64,000 nt of DNA. It comes from Diphasiastrum complanatum. Taxonomy: Eukaryota > Streptophyta > Lycopodiopsida > Lycopodiales > Lycopodiaceae. Within the stretch, counting starts at the first letter, position 1. Each line of letters starts with the position of its first letter. The notes beneath the pieces were generated by a model, which was not told the origin of the DNA, made no database searches, and saw only the letters and a list, made by a program, of their open reading frames with translations. Below, piece by piece: positions 24,001-33,500 of this stretch. Made by a program: the position numbers and the translations under genes. The DNA lies in the NCBI GenBank assembly GCA_029204225.1, contig CM055099.1, positions 65,995,852 to 66,059,851 of the forward strand. Reading direction: 5' to 3'.

Positions 24001-25416
24001 CATAATGGATACTTTGACTTTTTCCACATGTCCTTTATGAAGCATAATTAGCACTTTGACTTTTTATGACCAATCAAAAACTGCCACGTGGCAGCCTGAT
24101 GCTTGATGCGCAGGTTGGAAAGCAGTGTACCATTTTTTTTTTTGAAGAAATCAGATGACTATTCTGCTTTTTAATCCATTAAAAATGGGCAGAATAGTCA
24201 CCAAGTATCCATTAATTGATTGAGATGCTCTTTCCATGGGGCACCTTCTTTCAAGCCTCAATGCATGTTGGTAGTGACCATTTTGGTTGATCTGAACGAA
24301 CTACACTGGGTGTGGGGGGTTTCTAATGGACTCTGTGGTTCTTGGGTCAATACACATAGTAGCTTATGTGATACCTGGTTAATACACAGGATGATACCAA
24401 TTGGTCACCTATGTGCTCTCCCAACATTGGTACACACTTGGGTACCGAATGTCTCTGCATTTCACACTAAACAAGGTCATAACAAGGTTGGCTTAGTTGG
24501 TTAACTTGACATCCAAAGTTTCTTTGGTCCCAAGTTCTAGCCTCCCCTTGGAAACCAAGAAGCATAACAAGGTCATTGATATATCACGAGAGGCTTTGAT
24601 GTAACCGTGGCATTTAAGTTGATAAAAAATTTAACAAGCATTGCATTTTGAGGGGAAAAAACACCAACTCTTACAAATCATCACAATATCTTTACTTTAC
24701 AGCTAACAAAAGAATGTTAGATGACTTGATTGCTTGATAGATGCATGTTAAATGACTTGATTGCTTGTTAGCATCAATCTCCAGGCCATCAAGATATGTC
24801 TTAGATCGCTACACCAGTAATCAATGCGTACTATACGATCACATTTGCGATCCGTTTTACTACATAGGATATGGCTGTGTGAGAGCGTCACCTATAGCAC
24901 TGCAATGGAGCTACTTTTTCACAAAGGACTCAATCAGCACACGTTTAGCACTGAAAACTGATTGCAACGTCTACCCCATGCAGCCTCCATGCTTCCTTTT
25001 CGATGTCAGATTCGTCAGTGTACGTAGACAAAAAGTGCAGTATATCAAATAGCTTGCTGCCGATCAACATACATATCGTCACAACAAATAAAAACATCCA
25101 CTGGTTCATGCTTATTTTCACTATGCCATTAGATCAAAGAGAAAAAAGTCGGCAAACCTTAATCTCGGATGTATGAAAATTAACTGCGGCATGCCTCAAG
25201 AACAACCTTACAGATTGACTCAGGCTCACAAAGGAAAAACAAAATTTAAGAGCAGATTACGATGTCTTCACCCTACTGACCTGCGAATTTGCAAATTATA
25301 AACAAAGGTTGATAGTTAGGCTCCTATTATATTATCAAAAGTGCAACAAATGTTACCAGCTGCATGGATTCTAGATCCCAGTTCTCCTGCCCCTCCTTGG
25401 GATCGCCCACCTCCAT
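12024..25416 (-). CDS. Plasma-membrane H+-ATPase (P3A-type pump), spliced
   Basis: P-type pump that exports H+ at the plasma membrane using ATP. Exons, in transcript order: 25416-25357, 21663-21544, 21343-21245, 21085-20948, 20298-20164, 18546-18367, 15749-15543, 15332-15213, 15050-14931, 14838-14716, 14621-14517, 14386-14242, 13889-13731, 13569-13058, 12910-12713, 12567-12385, 12296-12024. Phases agree throughout and give 958 residues, near the usual ~950. Visible motifs: LTGES (~187), phosphorylated Asp in DKTGT (~335), [15 protein letters not shown] (~590), the M5 Arg (~659) and M6 Asp in LNDGT (~688) needed for proton transport. The C-terminal autoinhibitory region ends YTV with penultimate Thr ~957, the 14-3-3 site. 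Exon 1 is the least certain; upstream in-frame ATGs at 25497 and 25548 are possible starts. The intron at 15333-15542 uses a GC donor. Confidence 0.92.
15333..15542 (-). other. GC-AG intron in the H+-ATPase gene
   Basis: The exon ending at 15543 codes HHLADQ and is followed by GCAAGTATTT rather than GT. Using the nearby GT instead would add four bases and break the frame. Joining at GC continues with GAIVKRMT, as in all family members. The GC donor is therefore supported by the reading frame. Confidence 0.85.
15750..18366 (-). other. Large H+-ATPase intron (2.6 kb)
   Basis: No transposon coding domain is recognisable. A 40-base direct repeat occurs at 16111-16150 and 16179-16218 with one mismatch. 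The remainder is AT-rich and unremarkable. Confidence 0.7.
18547..20163 (-). other. H+-ATPase intron (1.6 kb)
   Basis: Bounded by GT and AG between the KVDQ and SALTGES exons. I see no coding domain, LTR or obvious repeat in it. Confidence 0.7.
21807..22327. repeat. Duplicated ~235-bp segment
   Basis: About 235 bases at 21807-22040 recur at 22093-22327 in the same orientation, with small indels and substitutions. Both copies share GTTGCTGCAACAGCAATACA, GATGTGTTCCAAAAG and end ATTGGATATCATATGGA. This is a local direct duplication inside the first intron. Confidence 0.9.
22800..22910 (+). mobile_element. Short tRNA-like SINE, copy 1, with 11-bp TSD
   Basis: The body at 22811-22899 (89 bp) is flanked by exact TTTATAAAAGT repeats at 22800-22810 and 22900-22910. 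It carries a perfect Pol III A box (TGGCTTAGTTGG, 22825-22836) and, about 32 bases on, a near-consensus B box (AATTCGAGCC, 22869-22878), then GGAAACCA. No long tail or SINE body follows, so the unit is little more than a tRNA-like head. It is antisense to the host gene. Confidence 0.8.
23918..23998. repeat. Near-perfect 81-bp hairpin (36-bp arms, 9-base loop)
   Basis: Arms 23918-23953 and 23963-23998 are inverted repeats matching at 35 of 36 positions; the loop is GGAAAGCCG. The arms are GC-rich (GGCGCCGGGCAC) in an AT-rich intron. In the host gene's transcript sense (minus) the single mismatch becomes a G:U pair, so the intron RNA could fold into one long stem. It may be a foldback element or a young microRNA-like precursor; no flanking target duplication is clear. 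Confidence 0.9.
24156..24200. repeat. Second palindrome (20-bp stem)
   Basis: TGACTATTCTGC at 24156-24167 is mirrored by its exact complement at 24189-24200. An inner TTTTTAAT/ATTAAAAA pair extends the stem with a three-base bulge and a two-base loop. The ATTCTGC core also occurs in the arms of the larger hairpin 160 bases away. Confidence 0.85.
24470..24576 (+). mobile_element. Short tRNA-like SINE, copy 2, with 11-bp TSD
   Basis: The body at 24481-24565 (85 bp) is flanked by exact AACAAGGTCAT repeats at 24470-24480 and 24566-24576. The A box TGGCTTAGTTGG is at 24489-24500 and a diverged B box follows. It shares about 87% of bases with copy 1 by eye and ends at the same place (GAAACCA then AAGCA), so both are complete copies of one tiny family. 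Confidence 0.8.
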
Positions 25417-25548
25417 GTAAGAGATATCTGCTGCTCTCTCACGCACTGCGGTGTCCGCCGCTGACCCCCTAACTGATGAAGTTCCACCACCTTCCATGTA
25501 CTCTTGTTCTAAGCTCTCCTGCCCACCATACCCTTCAAACCAAATCAA

Positions 25549-27359
25549 ATATCTGCTCTCTCTTTACACACTTGCAGAAAACAAGGCTTGCAGCACCGAT
25601 TTCCCAGAGATCCAAGTACTCTCAGCTAATAACTATTGCTAATCCGAAAATTAGCACAACCCATCTCTTTCCAGGATTCATCCTCCACACTGCCATCGCT
25701 ACTTACTTAATCTGACTATGCATCAGAGCTATTTCTTTGCAGTTACACTTCATTTCTCCTCCCTCCTTTTCCTCAACGACTCATCGTCGACCGCCTTCGG
25801 CTTACTTAATCTAGCCATGCACCATGGGTGCATAATATAGCCATGACCCATGGGTGCATAAGAAATTTGATCATTTTCTATGAACTTGTGCAAGATTCCC
25901 GGTGAAACTTCAAGGATGTGATGTCAGGATGTGATGTGGTGCCTCACTTTTATCTATCATTCTTTCCTACTATCATCAATGAGTCTCTACCACTTCACAA
26001 TGCACTCAAGCACTTGCAATATTTTGACGTGTCGTGGTTGTAGTAACGGTTGCTTCACAGTTCGTTGCAATACCTAAACTTGCAACTATCTTAGCGAGTG
26101 ACTTGCATCAAGTAGGCATTTTAGGCTTTGAGTAGTCACCTTGTTGGGTTTTTGCTTTATAGTTGCATTGCAGCATCTAGATTTGCCTTATGGCCTTTAT
26201 ACTTTCTACACACACTATTTTGTGTTGTCATTATTAGTGAAAACAAAAAATTTCTTCCTATCAAATGGTTCGCTTATAAATCCATTTATTGCTTTTTGTT
26301 CATACTTGGTCAAAATCTTGTTTTTATCAATTTTTTGCAAGGGTTTGTACCCATTGGTGCTTGTTTCCGTAGGATAGTGAATGCAATATAGTAATATGTT
26401 TGGATTAATCTTATGACTGGTTTTAGTTATATAGTGACCAACCATCGTGAAATTTGGCATCAGATCTACCTTGATAACAATTAACTTAAGTATCAAGAGG
26501 ATTTGACTATAGTGCACCCACCATCCCCTTTGATTGTTTACTATTTCTATTAGTTCATTTTGGTAATGTAGAACCAATTGAAAAGTTTCAACCTTGGGGG
26601 TGTTCATCCTCTGAACGAGATTTGATTGATTTAAATCAGCTGATGAAAGCCTAGTATAGTATATAGTCTCTCCTTAGGTTTGGTTCTATATTTTTGATCG
26701 CTATTATATCCTTTAACTCCATTATTGCCTAGTACTAGTTTTTCCTATCAGGGATAATTACATCATCAGAGCAAGCATATCTTAGATCAAGCTTTGATTA
26801 TAGGAAAAAAATTTATCGGATCGTCCTTTCTTTGACCACCAAAATCCCTCAAAAGATAATATACTTGAAAAATACAAAAACAATATATATCAAAAAAGCA
26901 AAAAACAAAGGGCCAACATCGAGACTCATCAGATTCCTAATAACTACTCTGTAGAGTGAACATCCGAAATATATCAAGATCTTGGATGGACCTGGAATTA
27001 CAAGTGCCTTGATCTATGGATACGATCTTGGATGGATCTGCGATAGCAGGTGCCTTGATTAGTGTTAGGTTCTTGGATGGATCTTTGATAACAGGTGACT
27101 TAGTGTGACTTCCCACGTTCGCTCCAGGAAACATCAAAAAATCCAAAAACAAGTGCAAATTTTTTGTAATTTCAAAAACATAAGGCACGCCATCAACAAT
27201 TGATTAGAGTGCCTAAAAGATTCAAAAATCCAAAAACCATTCAAAATACAAAAACAACCCCACCAATACGTCTAAATCTGAATGCAATTACTTGGGGAAG
27301 AGAGTCTCATGACCTCGAACTCCACGATCTCTAACATCCACCAGATCTAGTTTATTCGA
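25549..27359. other. 5' flank of the H+-ATPase gene and intergenic
   Basis: The promoter and 5' UTR of the pump should lie at the left end, but no TATA or start site can be fixed. A ~25-base unit containing CCATGGGTGCATAA is tandemly doubled at about 25811-25862. No gene is recognised. Confidence 0.4.
26985..27100. repeat. Imperfect tandem repeat, three ~40-50-bp units
   Basis: TTCTTGGATGGATCT / ATCTTGGATGGATCT / ATCTTGGATGGACCT units, each followed by a variant of AGCAGGTGCCTTGAT, recur three times. Function unknown. Confidence 0.7.
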
Positions 27360-29460
27360 GATTGCAAACCAAGTGCAACCGGTTACCCCAGTGGCAATTC
27401 CCATCATGGCAAACATCGAGAATGCCTTGGCACATAAGCAAGGTCTACCTAAGATAGAATTACCGAAGTTTCATTAGAGGAAGTTTAAACACAAAAAGGG
27501 CCTTTTGTCAAAATTCTTTTTTCATTTTTTATTTACTTTTATTCACTTCTTTTGTACATGTGGCCCAATAGTTTCTTGACATAGTGGCTTTAACGTAACG
27601 TTACTTCTTTGAGTCACATTTCGAGTCAGTTTCATTTTGGCATACCTTTTGATTGCCATATCAGAGTGCGATGAAAATTGGTGCGTTGGAAAGCGCTCGT
27701 CAAGCGCTTTTCAATGATATATTACATGTATCTTTTGGGCTACTACTAAAAAGTTATAGCGATTCAAAAATATTGGTGGAAATAGTGAGAAAATGCAAAA
27801 GAGATCTTGGCACGAATTCATATGCGGCCCTTTTTGAGCTCAAACTTCCTCTAATGAATGGCCAAGGTGGCCCTACCAAGTTTCTCCATATGTACGTAGA
27901 AGCTTTTGAAACTTTGCGGAATGAATGACGACCAATCTATGAGGAAGTATTTCAACTTATGCCTCACTAATTATGCCAATGATTGATATTTCAACCTAGA
28001 GGCCGCCAAAAATAAAGATTGGACCACATTACGAAAGGCATTCATCTTGCATTTCAAGAACACTAGACTTATAGAAGATCCTCTCTTAGAACTTGGATGA
28101 GTGCATATTAAGAGTCGCGAGTCTATTAGAGACTTTATTGAAAGGGTCAAAAAGTTAAAGGGACAATGTACCCCAGCTAGTGTGTTTGACACTAGTCTGT
28201 TTTCATGGTTTATGGCGAGGTTGCCAAAGAGCATTCGATGCCATATGAAATGCAGAAGCGAATTCAAGACCTTTAGTGAAGCATGTGCCAACTCCATATG
28301 AGAGGTGGATGAGAGCTCAGCAAGGAGTTCGAATAGCTCCACTGATAGATCCAAAGGGCGCCATCTTGATAAGGAAAAAGGAAATACATAAGAGTTTGGC
28401 TCCACATTTTCTGTCCCAACCTCAACTGACGCCTTCGCTAAAGCACTAGAGAACTTGCAAATCCAACAGAACGATCAAATGCGAAAGTTCACCACTGAGC
28501 TCATGGGAACCGTGGACCATAAGCTTAAGGGTGTACAACAAATACCCAAAGTATCATAACCACCAACGTACCCACGAAGAGAGGCCACTTGGTGTTGATT
28601 GTGTGCAAGTAATCACACTACCAACGAATGTCCACAACTGCACCAATGCTTGGAAAAAATGGAAAAATACTCCCATCTATGTAGCATGAATGGTCATGAC
28701 ACCTCCGAGTGTAGATACAACCAGTGTTTGGCAGGTATTGATATTTTTAATACCAACCGAGTCCTGGTATTATACTTTTTATAAAAATGTAATACCAATC
28801 AGGTATCAATATCAACATGTTTTGTAAATTGGTGGCTGGTATCAACCGACCTGGGTATTGCAAGAGTGATACCAACCGAGTATAAACCCGAGTATGAGTA
28901 TATTTTTTTCTAAAAATTAGTCATTTTATAAAGGGCATTATGCATTTAATGAAAAGCATGACCTTTTTAAATGTAATATGCATATGATTTTAAAGGCCAA
29001 TACTTTGTTGGTGCCCACTAATGTCTTTGGCACACCATGAATAATATTTATCACATATGTAAATTTTGAAAACTAACTAAAAATGGATACTATATTGATA
29101 CCATATTAAATTCAAATTTTTTGCCCTAATCCGGATATCGATATGTGCAGCCCGGGTCGCAGGTATTGACCGTAGTATCACAAAGTCATATATCGAGCAA
29201 GTATGAGTCTACGATACCATTGTTGATACCAATCGAGCACCTATATACCCGCCCAACACTAGATACAACCCTCGAGTACAAGTTGCTGCCAAGTACTACT
29301 ACCTTCAAAGGCAACTTGATAGACCATATCCTTATACACCAAACCAGATTGTCAAACCTCATGTTCAAACAACTAATGTGAATGCAATAATGCCCGAACT
29401 TGAAGTTTCAAAACCACAGTTCGAACCCCCTTATCCTATTGACGAAACACGTGCATAGAT
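27360..29460 (+). pseudogene. Gypsy (Tat/Athila-like) gag relic, split by a MITE
   Basis: Gag-like coding sense starts weakly near 27400 (PVAIPIMANIENALAHKQ) and is clear from 27840, with several frameshifts. DWTTLRKAFILHF near 28015 and IRDFIERVKKLKGQC near 28130 are gag-domain-like. A zinc-finger-like region (CASNHTTNEC, CSMNGHDTSEC) lies at 28600-28715. The same gag continues after a 540-bp insertion, at 29270 and on to about 29455. It resembles the gag of the Gypsy at 58790-63045. No pol follows. Confidence 0.8.
28714..29269. mobile_element. hAT-type MITE (540 bp) with 8-bp TSD
   Basis: The element at 28722-29261 has terminal inverted repeats CAGTGTTTGGCAGGTAT and, read inward from the right, TAGTGTTGGGCGGGTAT (14 of 17 match). 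Exact GATACAAC repeats flank it at 28714-28721 and 29262-29269. An 8-bp duplication and a YAGTGTT start fit hAT superfamily rules. It has no transposase and is full of GATACCAAyCGAGT-like sub-repeats. It lies inside a Gypsy gag, whose coding sense resumes after it. Confidence 0.88.
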
Positions 29461-30566
29461 TGCTATGAGAGGGAATTGGTGTCAATATACGACAATCAAG
29501 TTCAAGAAAAAACTATATCGCCATAACACTCAAACTCACCTAAGAAGAACATCTCACCTTTTAGCAAATCATCACAATACTTCACCACTATCTGAACAAC
29601 AAAGCCAATGATAAAGTTGTCCTTTAATACTTGATGAGTTGGTTATAATTTCCTTTGGTCTCCTTGTGATCCATTGCACAAATTAAGACAAAAAAGTGAA
29701 AAAAAAAAATAGAGTTAAGGTCCATAGGTTAAGACTTCAATTCATTCCCTTAAGATTGAGCTGGGGACTACAATCAGTTGCACAAAGGAGGGCTTTGCAC
29801 AAATTAGGACAAAAGTTTATCTTTTGAAAGTAGTATTTATCACATATATAAATAGGAATGCAAACATTGCAAACTCTCCATGTATACCCTTGTTTTTTTT
29901 AATGAGTTTGAATTGTCAGTGTACCAAAAAGAATCTCAATGTGGCAAGAAAACACAGGAATTTGATCCTGCTTTTTTTTTTGCAGAGATCCCAGTTTCAT
30001 TTTGCCTGTAATAGCAAACTAAATCACCAAGTCTCCTGTCAAAATTACTGTTATAAGAAGATTTGACCTATGCAGAGAGGACAATGTGGTAAACTGAAGG
30101 TCTTGAACTTGCAGGTGATATGGCACATTATGCATCTCTCAAATTTTGGTAAATTCTTGTAATCAAAAGTGAGGTGATTAAGAATTCTTGTCACCAGCTG
30201 ACTGCAAAGACATCTTTTGCTGAATCCGGCAATAAATGATGTTTCTCTGAAAAAGTGTGAATTCTTATGTACTCAGCAGCATCATGTCTGAAATATTGCA
30301 TGCTGATTCTCAAAGCCAGTGTCAAAAAGAATTGGGGCTCCAGATTTGTTATGCTCTTACTGTCAAACACCAGAAGAAAAATTTCGTCACGAAGATTGAT
30401 GCCTTGTCTTTGAAAAGAGCTATTCACATCTTGCTTTAGAATCCCATTTGCATTTTGAGGTGATGTCAAGATTAAAAGCTGCACTCTTGTGGCAGCAAAG
30501 TTGCATGGTGCCCTCAGTCCTCCGAACTATCAACAGTGAAAACTGTAACCTCACTAGTTCAAGGTA
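29461..30566. other. 3' flank of EXO1
   Basis: AT-rich with several A or T homopolymers. The EXO1 3' UTR should end here, but no poly(A) signal is distinctive. Nothing else is recognised. Confidence 0.4.
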
Positions 30567-33500
30567 TTACACAGTTCTCCTAAAAAACTTCAGGATTCCA
30601 GTTTCAAGAACCTTTGATCCTTTTGTTTCCTCTTTGACTTGTCCTTTATCTTCCCTGTGCTCTGTTAAAAAGCTCCATTGACGCTGCAGTGAAGACGTTT
30701 TGGCCTCTGTATTATTTTGGCACTCGGGTTGATCAGACAATCTTGTCGCAGTAGAACTACCTTCCCCAAGTTCAAAGAGTTCTGAAGACAAGCAAGAGGC
30801 CGAATTTGTGGACTGCAATGGACTGCATGCAGCAAAACTTTTCACCTGCTTATCCTTCTCTGGCACCGAAGCTTTGATTGGCATGTTTTGAAAATCACTA
30901 TACTTATTGGTTAGTAATTCCTTTAAAAAATTGAATCCATGACGTTTTGCTTTTGTTTCGGACTTCCGCGGAGTGCCGACGACTCCAACTGTTCTAAAGC
31001 AAACACTTAATTCATCTTGAGAACTGATTCTTGGATGAGAAAAATCACTTACTGCAGATGCTTCTTTAGGGCTATTGTCTTCATGTAGAGCCAGACCTAT
31101 GGTTGGTATGGGCCAATCCTTCTTTGTGTTAATGGTCGGCTGCTTAGTAAACGTATTTGGTATGCTATTAATGTCATGTCCGTTTTCCTTGCGTGTAGTC
31201 TTCCTTTTGAAGGAATTGTTGGTGGGCAATGGAGGAAGCACCCTTTTGAGTCCTCTCTTCTCAAAGGTGCTAACACTCCCCAAAATCTCTTGCTTATCTT
31301 CTGAATTTTCACAAGAGTCCGAACGCAATTTCTGCTCTTCCCAACTGTGCGATTTTTTCAGAGTATTAGATGCAATAAGTTGAAGCTGTGCAATGAAAGT
31401 TCTATCTGGTTCCATCTTAGATGAAGGATAATGCAGAGTCGATGTTGCTGATCTTGTTCCTTGCTCACTTTTAACACAAGGAGTTTGCCTGTTTCCTGTA
31501 CCTGCAACCAAAATCGAGCCCCCAAAAAGATATAACACACCTCTTACTTGATTAAAAACTCTGCAATAGAATGTACAAACCTTTTTTCAAAGGATGACAC
31601 CTACTAATCTAGTCTCTAGAGTGAGAACCAAAAACAAAGAGCTCAGTTAAATCTTTATGGGCAATAAGTCCTGATCTTAACTCATTCACTTATAACAGAC
31701 CTCAAATATGATCATAATCACCTTTGCACCATATAACTTCTGCTAATGACTGGTGAGTTTGACCGCATGTATGCACAGCCAGTAACGACTATGCAGAGCT
31801 ATACAGCCCTTTGAAAACTCAAGTCTGAAAGGTTTTATATCTCTGGGCTAAAGTGTGATATGCTAACCTAGGTACCTTGATACTTGGTCGAAGCTCTGTG
31901 CATAAAACTTAACAAAATGCAACAAGTTTCAACTAACTCACAGTATGGTGTATTGGATCTAGGCATAAGCATGTCAGTTGATCTTGGAGATTCTATATCC
32001 AGAAGACCCTCAATCCCTGTATTGGCAGCCTGACAACGTACGGATACGTCAACAGCAATCTTTCAAATCATGGAAAGTGAGTATTCAGATCGCGTATCTT
32101 CTTACCAGTGAATCTTGGACTAAAACTGGTCTGTCATCACCACGATTTGGCATTGCAGTCTTCTGAATTAATGTGGATGGCTGTTCGTCAAATGCACACA
32201 TTGTTGTTGGATCAAGACGGCCTTCTGCAATGGCCATTGCTATTGAATTTGGCAAATCTCTGTGAGCTTAGTTAAAGGGACTTGATAACATAATGGAGAT
32301 ACAAGGTAACACAAATCTTATCACTGATAAGGAATTTGCACATCTCATGTTGCTTCAATTATCACAAAAGTGCTTCTTCAATAATGCTGCAATAGAAGTG
32401 ATTTAAGAGAAGATATTTAAGTTATTCTTCAAATGACAGATGGCTTGGCGTTTAATTTTGGATTATTACATTGCTAATATATGGTTGGTTGAATTGAAGG
32501 TATATATTGACAGCTAACTCACGTTTTAGCTGATGTCCTCTCACATCCTCTAAAATTTCAAAAAAAGTAGAGATCCTCTAAAATATAAGAAAAGGTAGAC
32601 ATAAGGAACTTGAGATGCAGGGCAGGCATCAAAGTTCAATTAGCGAGTGGAAATCATAATTGCAACAAGAAGCAAAGGAAAAGTACTTCCAAAGTCAAGG
32701 TAACCAAATCAACTGCTTGATCAAGTATGCCTAATTTTAACCAAGGCCTTTTGCCATTTTAAAGAACCAAACCTCAGGATACGGCCCAAGAAAGTCAATA
32801 TCTCCACTAAACTCTTCCAGAAACGTGATTGGTAGTTGAGTCAAAAAACATAATGTTCGTTTCTTGGCATCGTAACTGCAATCATAAGAGTCCAGGTAGA
32901 ATAAGACCTTATCAAGGAAAGAGCCACTTCAGCATATTTGATACTTTAATGTTAATCTAAATTCAAAAGAAAACGTGTCAAGACATGGGCATACACTCGT
33001 GCATGTTGAAATATTGCCAAGGCCTGCTTGAATTCAAACTGGTAGCCTTCAGGAAGAGTTAACTTTGGGTCAAATCTAATTCTTGATATAACCTGCAAAA
33101 TTGTGTGAATTGTTCTACAGCATTAGCATGGAATCTGTAGTTCCCAAACTCATGAAATGCTTCACGACAGCTTGTTTCTGAATAACATAGGATCCTTTAT
33201 ATTTCTGGTCATATCAGCTGCTTAGAAAGACAGAATTTTCAAAAGCTACCAGCTATTAGAAAGAACGTCCACCTACACGATCCAAGTTTAAGTACTTGGA
33301 GACCAGTTCATGAGCTCGCCTTATTCCAATACCTGAGACTGATGGAAGAAAATCACATCCAGCTAGAACACACATACCTACACAGCATGTTGCACAAGAC
33401 AGGTCAGGCCTCAGGCTAATATTTTAACACTCGTCAAGATATTTGTCACATAAAAGGTCACATGATATTACCCTTCTTAAGTGTTTGAACCAAAAAAGTT

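Larger units (their letters stand above)
21664..25356 (-). other. H+-ATPase first intron (3.7 kb), rich in small insertions
   Basis: It joins the proposed first exon (ending ...DLESMQL) to the exon starting EQLPLEDVL. It contains a duplicated ~235-bp segment, two short tRNA-like retroposons, and two hairpin-forming inverted repeats, listed separately. If exon 1 is wrong, this whole stretch is upstream sequence instead. Confidence 0.6.

Noticed and set aside
23776-24054. Overlapping open frames on both strands around 23900-24050
   Set aside because: Both are by-products of the palindrome there: the arms encode mirrored sequence. No domain or start context supports a gene.
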